Origin: Cinclus cinclus
Lineage: Eukaryota > Chordata > Aves > Passeriformes > Cinclidae
DNA length: 64,000 nucleotides
Reading direction: 5' to 3'
Assembly: GCF_963662255.1 (NCBI RefSeq)
Contig: NC_085050.1
Coordinates: 4,163,194-4,227,193 of the forward strand
Below, one piece after another: positions 25,811 to 38,077 of the stretch. The first letter of the stretch is position 1; each line of letters opens with the position of its first letter. Under the pieces are notes generated by a model. The model did not search any database. It had not been told where the DNA came from and saw nothing but the letters and a program-made list of their open reading frames with translations. A program made the translations under genes and the position numbers.

Positions 25811-28800
25811 TAATTTCATTCCCCCAGTCCCTGCCCTGAGCTTCAGGGGTTGAGAGATGTGGGAAGAGAGATGACTGCTGAAATCAGTGGTGAACACATT
25901 TCTCCTAACAAGGTTGTATCCCTGCACAAAATATTGTGTAAGACTGAGAATTCCTGTTGATTCCTATTGAATGTCATCTCCTCAACTGCTCACCATACCT
26001 CTGATAGAACAGAATTATTAATCACATTAAATGCAACTTGGCATATGAGGCTGGGTGTGGTCAAGTCATCTATCATAGGATGTCATCTGTTGAAGGACCC
26101 AAAAAATTCAAAGGTGCTGTGGTCATGAAGAGAACCTTGAAGGCGAACAGCTTAATATACACTTTTTTTGATGTTTACAATTTCACTTGTTTTCACATAC
26201 TAAGTCTAGAAACTTTCTATAATTCAATGGAGATGATGGGGTCAACTTTTAAAGCTGAGACACAAATCCTCTTATATCTTCCTGGGATTTCACAGACCAT
26301 TCCTTTGTGCACAGAGTGCTTCTTTACACAAACAAACAAACCCAGAAAAAAGAACTCACCTTCTACTCAGAAAATACAAAACCAACAGGGCCTAATCTGT
26401 CCTGCATTTAGATATTTTAGTGGTGCCAAGGGAAGAGTGTGTGTGTTCAGCTTTGCTGAGAAGGGAGAAATGGTAAATGTTAAACAGACACAGTGCTTCG
26501 TGCAGGGAGATTTGGACAGAGAATGCTAATGCTGGACTTCACAGCACTGAACTCACATCAGTGGAAGCTGACACATAAAACATGGGTAGCACCAATTTAA
26601 ACCCATTAAACAGAGCCATAAGCCTGGGCCTTCATTTGGGAAGTTGATTGTGAAATGTGCTCAGCTTTGAAGCAGATTGAGGATGCTCAGTGGAAATCAA
26701 AGCTCAGAAGTGTGAGCTCTCTAGGAGTCTGTGAAAACTCTTCATGTGTCAGAAAAGTGACCTTCAGTTAATATTCCAAAATTGGTGGAACTTTTTGTGC
26801 CCAGGATGAGCCCTTTGCATTTCTGTTGCATTTTCCCCTGAGTATCTTCACTGAGACATTATGGGTTTGCCCCTGGCCAAAATGACACAGATCATGCCTG
26901 GCAGCACCTCTGTGTTTCTTTCCCTGCTTGCTAACAGCCATGGGCAAACTGATTCTTTCACTTTAATGAGAAAATAACTCTGTTCTTAAGATATGAAGGC
27001 AACACATGGAGTGATTATTTCTTTGCTGACTTGTTTGAAATCTTTGTTTTTACAGAAGTGCTGTGCTGTGAGTGGGAAATGCACTTGACTCCACTTTAAA
27101 CATTGTGTAAGCTTAAAGCACAAAGTAAAAGGGTTTTATTGAAAATAGGGGAAAGATTACAGTTTTGTTTATAAAGTCAGAAACACATTTACATAAGAAA
27201 CACATAAAACCAAGTATTGTGTGCATACTGATATGGTAGTCTGCTTATAGCTGTGAATTTAGATATTTTCTGATGTGTCTAGCAGAAAGTGAGAGCTCCT
27301 GCTTGGTAGGGATTTACTACCAAATAAAAAGAACAGGTTTTTTCAGGGTAATTTTCAATCTCTGAATTTCCATCCCTCAGTTTTGTTTCATGGCTTTACT
27401 TTTATCTTGTCTGCAGCAGAATATAAATTAAATTTCAGAGCATGTCCCTATTTTTTTCTATTTATATCAGGGACCTTTCTCACTGTATTCTGCTTTTGGT
27501 TGTGCAGCATCTAACAGAATAATAATTGCAAACTCTAGAACTTATCCATGGGAGAGTGTCTTATAGACACAGAGAGACCTTAGAGCACTACTTGTACACT
27601 TTATTTAATTCTACTTTCAAAGCAAGGAGTTGACTTGTACTTTCACGCTGTAATTCAGCATAAGCCTTTCTGTGCACTGTTCTTGCTATGGTTTTTTTTG
27701 GTATCATGCCACAGTTTGTCTTTTGGATCAACAGAACCTTATATGTGATTTTATATGTCACTTAACCACATTGTTTTCCATGTGCAAAGTTTTATCCATT
27801 CCAAGAGTGGAACTGGGACCATCTCACCCCAGCAGAGACAAATATTCTCCATCAGTTATATTGCCTCTGCTGTAGGACACTCATGTTCACACCTGAGCTT
27901 GGCACACTACAGAGGAGCCTTCAGGCTGTTGTACATGGTGTTTGTGAGCAGATGGATGCTTGGATGGGATCAAAATTAAATTAGTACACTACAGCTGGTG
28001 ACAGAACAAATTACACTGTGTCATTAGTGTAGAAATCCAGCTAACACTGAAGGTAATTCAAACAGAACCCATGTTTCCAGCAATGGTTATGTGTAGATAA
28101 CTCACAATTCGATAATGCAGGGATTAAAGGTTGAATTTAGCATTTTTGTAATCAGATTTTCCTTGGAGACATATTTCAGTGCTTGCACAGTGGATAACTC
28201 CCCTGATACCTGTCCTTTGCCCGTGTTTCCTCTTGCATGGTCAGGACACAGTGGCCAAGAGTAACTGCTGAAGGAGGAGATCCAGAGAGGGGCACAAGTG
28301 CCTAAATCTTGATTTAAATGTCTCTGTGGACAAGAAATCTGCATGGAGCTGGCAGGTGAGGAGCTGTAGGAGAACTGAGACACCTGGTTTTCCTCCCCCA
28401 CATTGTGCAGCAGTGTTCACGTGGAGGTTCCAGTGAGGAATGGCTCGAACGTGGAAGGAGGGAGCTGGCACCAGGAAGGTGAAACTGAGGGACAAATGGA
28501 CAGAAATACACTGGGGCTTCCTGCTGGGATGTATTGCTCTGGGGGAAGAAGAGCACAGTTTGAGGGATTGTACTTGTGATCTTGCTGGGGATAAGACATC
28601 AAAACTAAATTCACATAATTTTTCTCTCAGTGAACCCTTTCTATGTGGCAGAGATGAGGCAAATTTGTATTTTTCATTAGTTCAGTGTCATGTAGGGTCA
28701 TGAATATAGGAATGACCTTCAAGTAAAATTTTCTCTTTCCAGTCATGAGAGAACACGATCTGCTAAGATCAAAAACACTGCAGGAAGAAAACCTGGGCAG

Positions 28801-29440
28801 TATAAATTTTGAGTGCTGTGTCTTTTTATCCAAGAACATTGTGCTTGCTTTTGGAACTTCTGCGCTGAGGGCATATGCAGGAGACCCCCATCATGATAGG
28901 AACTCTGATAAAGTTCTTTTCCTTTACGCGGGGGCCATCCCTGCTCAAATTTTGGATAAATTTCTTCAATAGCTGTTATTTAGATCCACACATTTAAGAG
29001 AACATAGAAGCAAGAGACCCAGAGAGAAGGGCCTCTGAGTCTGTGACTGCTGAGGTTGTGCAGGCAAGAAGTTGGATACTTGATGGAAAACTGAGGTCCC
29101 TGTCTTAGTCCAAAATTAGGTTTTCTGTTTGGTTGGTTTTCTTTGTTGTTTTTTTTTCTTTGGGTGCTTTTTTTTGTTTTGTTTTGGTTTTTTTTTTGTT
29201 TTGTTTTTGTTTTTGTTTTTTTCCTAATTAAATGAACCGTAGCCTGTATAAATTCTTGATGTATAATCATTCCTGTGTGGAGGTCACCTCTAGTTTTGGT
29301 GAAGCGTGAGCACAAAAAAACGGGTGAGGCTCAAAACTGTTAATTTGGCTGTGGGATCATTTTAAGCTCCATGTTTCTGCAGTGTGAGATCTCCAGCTGT
29401 GAAAGACTGATTTACACAAGGATAACATTCTGATTAAGGA
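25811..29440. other. Noncoding stretch, no gene recognised
   Basis: It contains a 163-codon open frame at 26038-26529 (+), among the longest in the AT-rich part of the window. It has no recognisable domain, no good Kozak context and no flanking splice signals that I can defend. A T/G-rich low-complexity block lies at 29134-29222. Nothing else stands out. Confidence 0.5.
29134..29222. repeat. T-rich (TTTTG)n low-complexity block
   Basis: T-runs separated by single G or C bases over about 90 bp. Antisense Lys/Asn/Gln-rich frames across it are artefacts. Confidence 0.85.
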
Positions 29441-29528
29441 TGACCCTGCTTGGGCAGGGAGGTTGGAGCAGATCATCCACTGTTGTTCCTTCCATCCTGA
29501 CCCATTCTGTGATCCTCTGTGACTCTGT
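29441..29528 (+). mobile_element. CR1 LINE 3'-end fragment
   Basis: Forward short fragment: GGCAGGGAGGTTGGAGCAGA, TTCCTTCCATCCTGACCCAT, TCTGTGATCCTCTGTGACTC. It matches the last ~90 bases of a CR1 3' UTR, including the terminal octamer-like repeat. Confidence 0.85.
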
Positions 29529-32500
29529 AACTTTAAATTAGGAAGAAAACGTGCCAAAATATAAATATTTTACAAACTCAATTCCAAAGTAATTGTTTCT
29601 GTTCATTCCTTCACAATTTATTCCATTTAAAAAAACGTATCTTTAAAAGAATTTTAGACAGGAAATAAAATGTGTAGCAAACACCTCCTCATATTATTGC
29701 TTAGAAATTCTTCCTGATAAACAACAGTTGTGGTGCCATATTTTAATACTAATATAGCTTCATAGGATTATTATCAGTGTCTTTTATCATCTAAATAATT
29801 TAGTTGCGTCCCATAAAGAGAGTGCTTTAGGTTTGTAATTTTAGATACACTCTTCCCATGTGTTTTTCCTTTGTGGATTTTTATTTGTATGTTTGATTTT
29901 GGTGGGTTTTTGTTCCCTTTAAGGGTTTCTTGGTACTTTGAATGATAGATTTTCATTGAAATATTTCTAATAGCTTCTGCTGAAGAGTGAGGCAAACTGC
30001 ATTTGGCTGATGGGAGCTCCATTCCTTTCAGTGGAAATTCTTACTATTTTAAGTCTAGGATACTATTTCAAGTCCACTCTTTCTGACCATTACAATTGAC
30101 CAGTTTGGGATTTTGGTCAAGGGCACACAGAATTTAGGAGATCATTATAATCCTACTAAAACTAGAATTTTTATATTACCCTGCATATTCCTCCACTCCT
30201 TGGTATCTGGTTTTTCATGCTCTAGATGACTGGGCAGAGGCAAAATCTCCTTATGGCCATGTTAATACTAAAATTTGCTATTTCTCAAAAGGTCCATAAA
30301 ATAAAGCTGAAGACTGCCCTGTGCACCACCACAGAAGGAATGTGGGACTGAGAAAGATTCCCTGGGATTTTAAATACAGTCCTTTCCTTTCGTACTCAAT
30401 TAACCATGTCTCTAAAGACCTTTTATTCAAAATACAGGATGGAAAAAAAAAAAAAGAACTGGGAGATTGGAGAGAGAGACAGCATTGCTGTTAAGAGAAA
30501 TTTGCTGTTAAGAGAAATTTCTATATTTTTTTAAGTGCTAGTTTTTGGCAGCTGATAAAATTCTGTGGTGGTGGGTCTGGTTATCTGATGAGGGACACCT
30601 TGTTGCCCAGTACAAAGGTTGAAACCAAATGGGACCAACCAGATCCTGAGTATGTTAGAAATAAAACCACCACTAAAAACATCCCATGTGGATCGTTATA
30701 AATTCATCTGTCAAGCTGCCTCATTCAACTTTTAATAGGCAGAACAGAGTTCAGCAATTAATGTCACTATCTGTTATTTTCTTGGTAAATTATGTGGTTT
30801 TATTTTCAAATAGTCCCTCCTATGCACTAATCTATTCCAGTAATAACTAAATCCCTTCCCATTGGGATAAAGTTCGATTCAATTCCTTTGAGTGTGAAGA
30901 AATGTCATGAATGTGTCCTGCATCCTGGGAGAAAAGCAGGGCAAGATGCTTCCATCACGAGTTCTCTTAAACCCAGAGCTGGGCTTGTAAATGAAACTGG
31001 TGCCCTTTATGAAAAGGACATGGGAGGCTCTGACAAGGGTCATGTTCACCTGGACTGAATTAGTTCACTGAAGTGTGGTTTAATTTCTTTCTTTAAGCTG
31101 TCTCTACTATCAATATGCATCTCCAAAAGAAAAGCTATCTTTTCCCCCTCTTCCTGACAAAATAAAAAGGAATTTTGCCATTCTATTCCATAATATCAAT
31201 GTGGGTTTTATTTGTCTATGGAATGCCTTGCTATGTGCAGAAGGGGCAGAACTCATCTTAGAAGTCATCATATACAAAGGTATAGAGTGCACTGCACTCA
31301 ATGAAAATGTTTCAAACTCAGTATTTGCAGTTTTAAGATTTAAAAATACCCCTTTATTATTTTGTCCCTCCTTGCTTTTCCTCCACCCTTCAAAAAGGAT
31401 GTGTTCTAATGACCCTGCCTCCTGAGATGCCAGATTTTCATCTGGATAAGTGAATTTCAAGGAACATACATGGTTTAAGGCACAACCAATTGCTTCTAGA
31501 TTGGCTTGTTCAAAATCTGTCAAGATCAAGCTCCTGATTAAGATGGGATGCAAGTCTAAAAATGGGTAATTCTAACCCTTGATTATTGAGCTTAAGAACA
31601 TCTTCAGAACATGTTCTGTGTCTATTTCATCTCAGTACATGGTGGAATCTGAATTGAATGGCAGTTAAAATTTTAGAGAAAGTGGAAAGAGTGCAGCAAA
31701 TCAGAAGGAACAATCAAAGACAAAGTAAAGATTTAATTTATTTCTGAACAAAAGTGGAAATAACTATTATCTCCCTCATGTATTGAAATTCCACCTATGT
31801 TAGATCTTCATCTAGTTGCCAGAGGATGGGGTTTTTTTTTTCGTTTTTTTTTTCTTTTTTTTTCTTTTTTTTTTTTTCAGTTTAAAACCGGCAGATTGTG
31901 ACAATGTTCCTGTACTTGGAAGACACTGCTGTTTTGCTCTGCATACACTCCTCAGACCTCAGATGATTTTAACAACTAAAAATACAGCAAACTGCATGCC
32001 AGTTTTCTCCCTAAACGTCTCACAGGGTCTGCCAGTTTCAGAAAACCCTTCTCTCTATGCCACGGGATAATTGGCAATCAGCTCTTTATGAAACCTCCGG
32101 TGGTTATGAACACAAGGAGTTAAACGCTGAGACAAAATGCACATCTCTGCTTCAATCCAAGAACTGTTATTTCCTCACATTGGTACTCAGATTTTTGTCT
32201 GAGGAACAGGAGGGGTTTGGCGTTTGAAAGCTGTGATGTGTGGTCACAATAGGTGCATCCTGTCCGCGTTCTCTCAGGATGGTCCTTTCTTACTCACCTG
32301 GTCGATTGCCTGGAGGTTTGGATACACATCGTGCACTGAAAGTCTCTGGCAGGCATTTTCTCAGTGCTCCATTCAGAGCAGCAAGCCTTGTGATGGTCAG
32401 TAAAGCTCATGTTGTGTGTAAAGCTGATTTTTGTACACAGTTATTCTAGTGCTAAGATTATATGTAAAAAAAAAAAAAAAAAAAGCTTGCAAAATTAAGT

Positions 32501-32587
32501 ATTTTTTTTTTTCTTGTACTGAGGAGCCCAGAACTGGATTGTATGACCTGAACCATAAAAATGCTGTCCAGCCCAAGGGAGGAGGAG
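29529..32587. other. AT-rich noncoding stretch, no gene recognised
   Basis: No gene is recognised. It holds a 17-bp-offset direct duplication at 30485-30517, a T-rich tract at 31830-31877 and an A-run at 32466-32484. A 147-codon minus-strand open frame at 31110-31553 has no family resemblance. Confidence 0.5.
30485..30517. repeat. 17-bp tandem duplication
   Basis: TTGCTGTTAAGAGAAA occurs twice, offset by 17 bp (30485 and 30502). It is a small local duplication without target-site context. Confidence 0.85.
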
Positions 32588-32692
32588 AATCACAAAATGG
32601 TTTGGTTTGGAAAGGACCTCAAAAACCATCTTGTTCCAGCCCCCTGCCCTGGGCAAGGACACCTTCCACTATCCCAGGTTGTTCCAAGTGCT
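32588..32692 (-). mobile_element. CR1 LINE 3'-end fragment
   Basis: The plus strand reads AATCACAAAATGGTTTGG, TTTGGAAAGGACCTC, GACACCTTCCACTATCCCAG, GTTGTTCCAAG, which is the complement of a CR1 3' end. It is the same subtype as at 13713 and 46521. Confidence 0.88.
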
Positions 32693-34730
32693 TTATTCTG
32701 GTCTAATCTTCTGCTCTGAAAGCAGGAGATGGGACCAGAGGGCATGGCTAAAATCAGCTTTACTGCACTGTAAATACATGGCAAACAAATCAATTAAGAC
32801 CTCCTGAAACAGATTTCTCTCTCTCTTCAAGCACAGCACCAGTTGTAACCCAGTTAAACTCAACAGTTCACAAGTGTTCAGTGGAATCTATTATACACAA
32901 ACCCACTTTTCAGGCTTCCTTAATATTTTCATTGTTATTTAAGTAAGAAAAAAAAAGAAAAAAAAAAGAAAGTAATAGAAAATAACCCATGGACTAAAGG
33001 CTGAAGTGAAAATGAAGAAATGCCTCCAGTTAGAACTTGGGGATAATTCGAAGGCATCTCTGCACATTACCCTGTAACTCTTGCTGCACTACCCTACAAC
33101 TTAAAAAATTTATTCAGCTTGAAGACTCACTTAAGTAGAACATGCATTTAGCAAAAGAACCATTGAATTTGGTCAAATGATGTAAAAATATATATGCATT
33201 TTATGGTAATTCAAAATATTTTTGTGTCAAACAGTAGTAACTTTTTCCTGATCTGGCTGTGCCACAGTCCTGGCAGGTGCCAGAGTCCCTTTCCTGTCCT
33301 TGCACTCTCCCATTCTCTTACTGAAGGAAACCCAAACTGTTCTGTGGCTGCTTCTTTACTTGCAGCTTTATTGCTCACCTGGCTGCATGCATTTATTAGA
33401 GAGCTGCTTGCTGCCTGAATTTTTAACCTCATCCAGTGAATGATTCCCCTCACATAGATGTGGTATCACCTGCTGGCTGATGATGTGTCAGCTTTGGAGT
33501 GCACCTGTGTGGAGTCAGCAAATGAGCACGGCATGGTTTTGAATACCAAATAATCCTGGGGAACCTTTCCATCCAGCTCATTTTAGCAGCTAATACACCT
33601 GGGAATTCATTATCCTGTTTCAGTCAGTGGAACGGGATAATCAATTACCCTGCCATGGATACAGAGGACAAAAACTAAATATTAATTTTTTAAAATCTGT
33701 TTTTAAAATCTATTTCTCAGGAATCCTCTTCACTTAATTTTAGACGTTAGAAATGTTGTTGTCTAGAAAAATATTTACTTATTGGATGATTTTTTTTTTT
33801 TTACATGTAGTCTAGGCATTTGTTTCCAAATGACTGAATTTCCCTGTTTGTAAGAAGGAGCCCATGATTGTATGGTTTGTACAGGATGCCTTTTTGATGA
33901 CAGATTCAGATAGAATCCAGGCCTTTGAGATACTCTTATCTCATTTAACCTCAAGCCTTTGGAATCATTACAGAATTCTCTCACTGGGAGAAGTGCTTCA
34001 GTCAATACAGAAAGGTCAGTCTAGATGATCATGATAGCACATTTACCTTTTTTAAATTGCATGAAGATGTAGAATTACCTGTCCTTTGTCTCTCAGTAGC
34101 CATTGAATCACTGATTGAAATTATAAAGGGAAAGAGAACTTCTAGACTTTATCACCCAAGTTATTTTGTGCACATTAAGAGTTGACATACTCCACATACT
34201 GAGAACCCTGAGATGGTAACAGAACACAAAATAAGCACAGGTGACAGCATATGAAGAGAATGAAATTTCCAGCCTTTTGTTTCTATATGTAATTTTGATT
34301 CAGGTTTGTAAATCAAATGCTATCATGTTGACTCTTACTCTACTGTTTCATTTCAAACTGTTCCTGTTGCCACAGAGTGCTGTGCTATTTATCTTCCTTC
34401 CTTTCCTTCCAAAGAAGGAAAATTGTGCTTTTGAATTTCTGAAAAGATACAGCTTTCACAAATATGTTAGGCTCACTGGGAGGAGAATGGGGGAAGGAGA
34501 AGTAACAAATTAAGAAAATATTTTAGAATAGATTTTCAGATCTAGGTGCTATTTCTTGGCAGCATAGCATTTGATAACAAGCTTTCTTTTGAAGAAAACA
34601 GTGCTTTTTGTTGTTGGCGTGCATCAGGTTTTATAATTTATAGGTTATAAATTCTATATTCATAAGAATCCGGAAAAATAACACAAAAACCTTTTAAAAA
34701 TTGATATTCACTTCAGACAGAGCATTCCCA
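32693..34730. other. AT-rich noncoding stretch, no gene recognised
   Basis: No gene or RNA is recognised. A-rich tracts occur at about 32945-32975 and a T-run at about 33790-33802. Confidence 0.5.
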
Positions 34731-34880
34731 GCAGGTGATGGGAGGGAAGTTTTCCCCTCCACTCAGCACTGGGGAGGTGCACCTGGATCTCTGTCCATGC
34801 TGGGTTTCCCAGTACAAAAGAGACATGGACATACTGGAGTGAATCCAAGGAAGTTCCTCGAGGGTGATTAAAGGATGGGT
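34731..34880 (+). mobile_element. CR1 LINE internal 3' fragment
   Basis: Forward fragment containing CACTGGGGAGGTGCACCTGG, CTGGGTTTCCCAGTACAAAA, GAGACATGGACATACTGGAG, TGAATCCAAGG. This matches the CR1 region just downstream of the reverse-transcriptase gene (consensus-like CACCTGGAGTxCTGTGTCCAG...CCCAGCACAAGAxGGACATGG). It lacks the terminal repeat end, so it is truncated on both sides. Confidence 0.85.
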
Positions 34881-36870
34881 AAATGTCACCAAACAGAAAA
34901 ACCTACCAAAACTGTTCACTGGAGAATAATCTGAATGTCTGAAACATCATTTTCTGATTTGTTTCTTGTAATGAGTAGATGTTCTATTGCCTTTGCAGGG
35001 TTTCAAAAAAAATCTATTCTTTCATCAGATACGTAGCTGCCACTGGATTTGGGACTAAAAACCCATTTTTGCACACGATATATCAGTCCTTGCAAGTTTC
35101 CTTGCTGTAGGGGAGGGAAGCAGCTCTGCTCAGTAGCTGAAGGCATGGCCAGCAGGCATCACTGTTTAAATAATTGTAGCCTTGAGCCTCGTTTTGCATC
35201 AGTTGAGCAATTACCCTTCCTTCTGCCTTCTTCAGGTTCAGAGAAGCCTAAACCATGGTGAGCAGAGATTTTTTGCAAGGTGATCTTTTTTTTTTTTTTT
35301 TTTTTTAACTAACATTGTGTGGAGGGCAGAAGTTACAGCTCTGCAAACTCGCTCCATAAAGGCCAGATGTTGGATCTGTAACTTGTGTTGAATACTTAAA
35401 ATCCGTTTGGGTTTTGTTCTCCAGGTAAAAATAAAACAGTAACAAATTTGACCATGGAACTGGTGCAGAAATTTCCATTGATGATAGGAGTTTTACAATT
35501 GCAAAAATGAGCTTAATCAAGAAATTCAGTGGTGAGCGTCATTGATGCAGAGGAGCAAGGAAATTCTCAAGTATCAATTTGCAGAAGAGTTTGTCCCTGT
35601 TGTTGTCTAAGATGAGCCCCTACGTGATGGATGTGAGTCAGTTAATGGACCAAGATGGGCATGCTGTATTTGTACAACCCTTCCCTGTAGAACTTCAACT
35701 GCTCCCTTTGGAATTCTGTAGCTCATTCCGATCCCTCACACAGACACTGCTGCATTTGGCCATTTGCTTCCTTCCTTTTTGCACCTTTTTCAGTTTTACT
35801 TCGTGGCTTTTGATGTTAGCAGGGGTAATACTCAAGATGTGACCACTCTCAGAAGCTACACAGTGGCTTTAAGGTATTTATTTCCTCTTTGATTTTCTAT
35901 TTTACTCCCAAAAACACAGCATCATTTTGCTTTTTGGCTTACTTCTGCTTATTAATATTTTCTCAGAGTTATCTCAAGTGAATCTGAGATGATTCTCCAA
36001 TGTTCTTATCAACATCTAATCTAATTTTGTATTTTCCTGTCACTGAGACCCATGGCCTCCTTCAGCTGCTGTTACAACCAAGTCTCTCTTTACTTCTGTG
36101 GGTAAATTTGAATAATCAGTAAAATTTCTCAGCTCACACTCTATCTTTTCTATATTACATATGATGGCAACTTCCTTCATTGTAAAATTTTTAATTATTT
36201 CTTCCCTTTTCCCCCATTCATTAATCACTAGTTAATCCATGGGACAACTTTTCTTTTTATCCTATGACAATGAAGTTCCTTTTGAAGAGAAGTGAAAAAA
36301 AGCTTTTTAGAAAAGCTCTTTGAAAATCCAGGTTTAGTATTTATATAAGACCTAAAGGAGTGTACTCTTAAAGGACATGTTTTACGTATGAAAAAGTGAC
36401 TTTCATGTCTTTTTTATTTGTAGCTGTGATTATTTCTTTATGCTTTGTTTGACATTTTGATAATATTTCTATGAAACGTCATGAAAATTATAATGTCTGA
36501 GGAATAAAATTTCATTAATATGTTATGCAATATAATAAAGTAATTCATTATATATTTCAAGATAATTTCATGGGGACCATTGTTGTGATCTTAATAATAT
36601 ATTTTATTAAACCTATGGTTAGAATAGTTTCTCTAATCTTTATGTAATATTCCATCAAAATTTAAGAAGACATTTTCTGACTGTTTCAAGAACTCCTTAC
36701 TAATTATTTTTATTCTTTTTTTTAACTCTACAGAAGTTCACTTCTCTGTTTGGAAATATACCTGTACAGCACACCTTATTTGAAGCATTCATAAGAACGT
36801 AACTGAAAACATTTCAGTAGAAGTACTACTCTGTCATGTAAATTACTCTCTCTCCCTCAATCTTTACCAT

Positions 36871-36925
36871 GGATTCATGGAATAGTTTAGGTTTGAAGGG
36901 ATCTGAATATGGTTTCCAATCTTGC
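36871..36925 (-). mobile_element. Possible short CR1 end fragment
   Basis: GGATTCATGGAATAGTTTAGG followed by TTTGAAGGGATCTGAATATGG resembles the complement of a CR1 3' terminus (ATCATAGAATxGTTTxGGTTGGAAGGGACCT). It is only ~55 bp and diverged. Confidence 0.5.
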
Positions 36926-37433
36926 TTACCTGCTTGTGATGCTGGCCTGAAGTGTATCCAGGGATGAAGAGCAGACACCTGCAGATTGATTTCCAGAAGT
37001 CAAATTCTGCTCTACCACCAGCTGAATTCTCAGCAGCTCTATTGCCAGATGCTGCCTGGAGATGTTGTGCTTTGGAGGTAAAAAATTATGAAGAAAAGCA
37101 AAGAATAAAAATGTGAACATTTTTCTCCATCGATTCTGAAATGCCACCTTTATGGCTTTTTTTCCCACTGGGAACTGGGCAGAATGAAGTTGAGAAAATG
37201 CTTTGCATACTGAGTGTTGCCCTTCTGGGACTTGCAGAGGAAAAGTAAAGCTGTCTAGACCTTTCTTATGGTAGTATTGCAAACCCCTGATCAGTGGAAA
37301 CAAAGAAAAATACTTTAATACTTTTTTTTCCCTTTTTTTAAAATTAATCTTGAGAGAGATGACTGGTAGTTACTTTGGCTGCCAGTTACCAAAAGGGTCC
37401 CTAATGAGATCCTACCAGGATGCAGCTCATCTA

Positions 37434-37484
37434 TTTGATGATCTTGGAGATAATTTCCAACCTGAATGATTCTATGATTCTATG
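37434..37484 (+). mobile_element. Short CR1 3'-terminal fragment
   Basis: GATGATCTTGGAGATAATTT, CCAACCTGAATGATTCTATG and ATTCTATG form a forward CR1 3' terminus with its terminal short repeat. About 50 bp is preserved. Confidence 0.8.
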
Positions 37485-38042
37485 CCGGAAAAACAACCAA
37501 GGAACATTTTTTTCCTTTCTCTTCCCATAGACAAATATGTGAAATAAATGCTGTCAGCAGCAGAGCGTTTAGTGGTGCTCTCAGCTTCCTTCCTCATTTC
37601 TGCTCTGTTGTATTCCTGTACTTTCACATGTGTTCAAGCTTCCCCTCGGAAATATTTTCCCTGAAGAGTTTTACCTGCTGCTGAAAGGCCAAGCTTTTTG
37701 TTGGATGAAATGTCTACATAAATGACCCCAAAACACACGTTGTACAGTGTGATAAATGCTATAAAATACACCCCACGCAGGGACATGATGCAGCAGCCTG
37801 AAATGTACCTTATCACATGGAAAGATAAAATACCATGGATGACATCTCACACAGTTCTGTGATGCTTTGAACAGCATTTCAAAGAGAAATTCTATGAAAC
37901 CTGTTACCTCAAGCAAAACACTGATCAAATGACAAGGGAAATTAATTTCCATGGTGTCTGGATTTTGCAGTATTGCAGTAGGAGTGTTTCTGGTTAAGTT
38001 TTTATCACTGGAATTTGCAGGGACAGTGGGGGACTGGGCAGT

Positions 38043-38077
38043 AGAACCACAGAATGGTCTGGATTGGAAAGGACCTT
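38043..38077 (-). mobile_element. Short CR1 3'-terminal fragment
   Basis: AGAACCACAGAATGGTCTGG followed by ATTGGAAAGGACCT matches the complement of a CR1 3' end. Only ~35 bp is recognisable before a T/C-rich run. Confidence 0.7.

Noticed and set aside
31110..31553. 147-codon minus-strand open frame
   Set aside because: No recognisable domain; its ORF length is plausible by chance in 64 kb of six-frame translation, and no splice or start context supports it.
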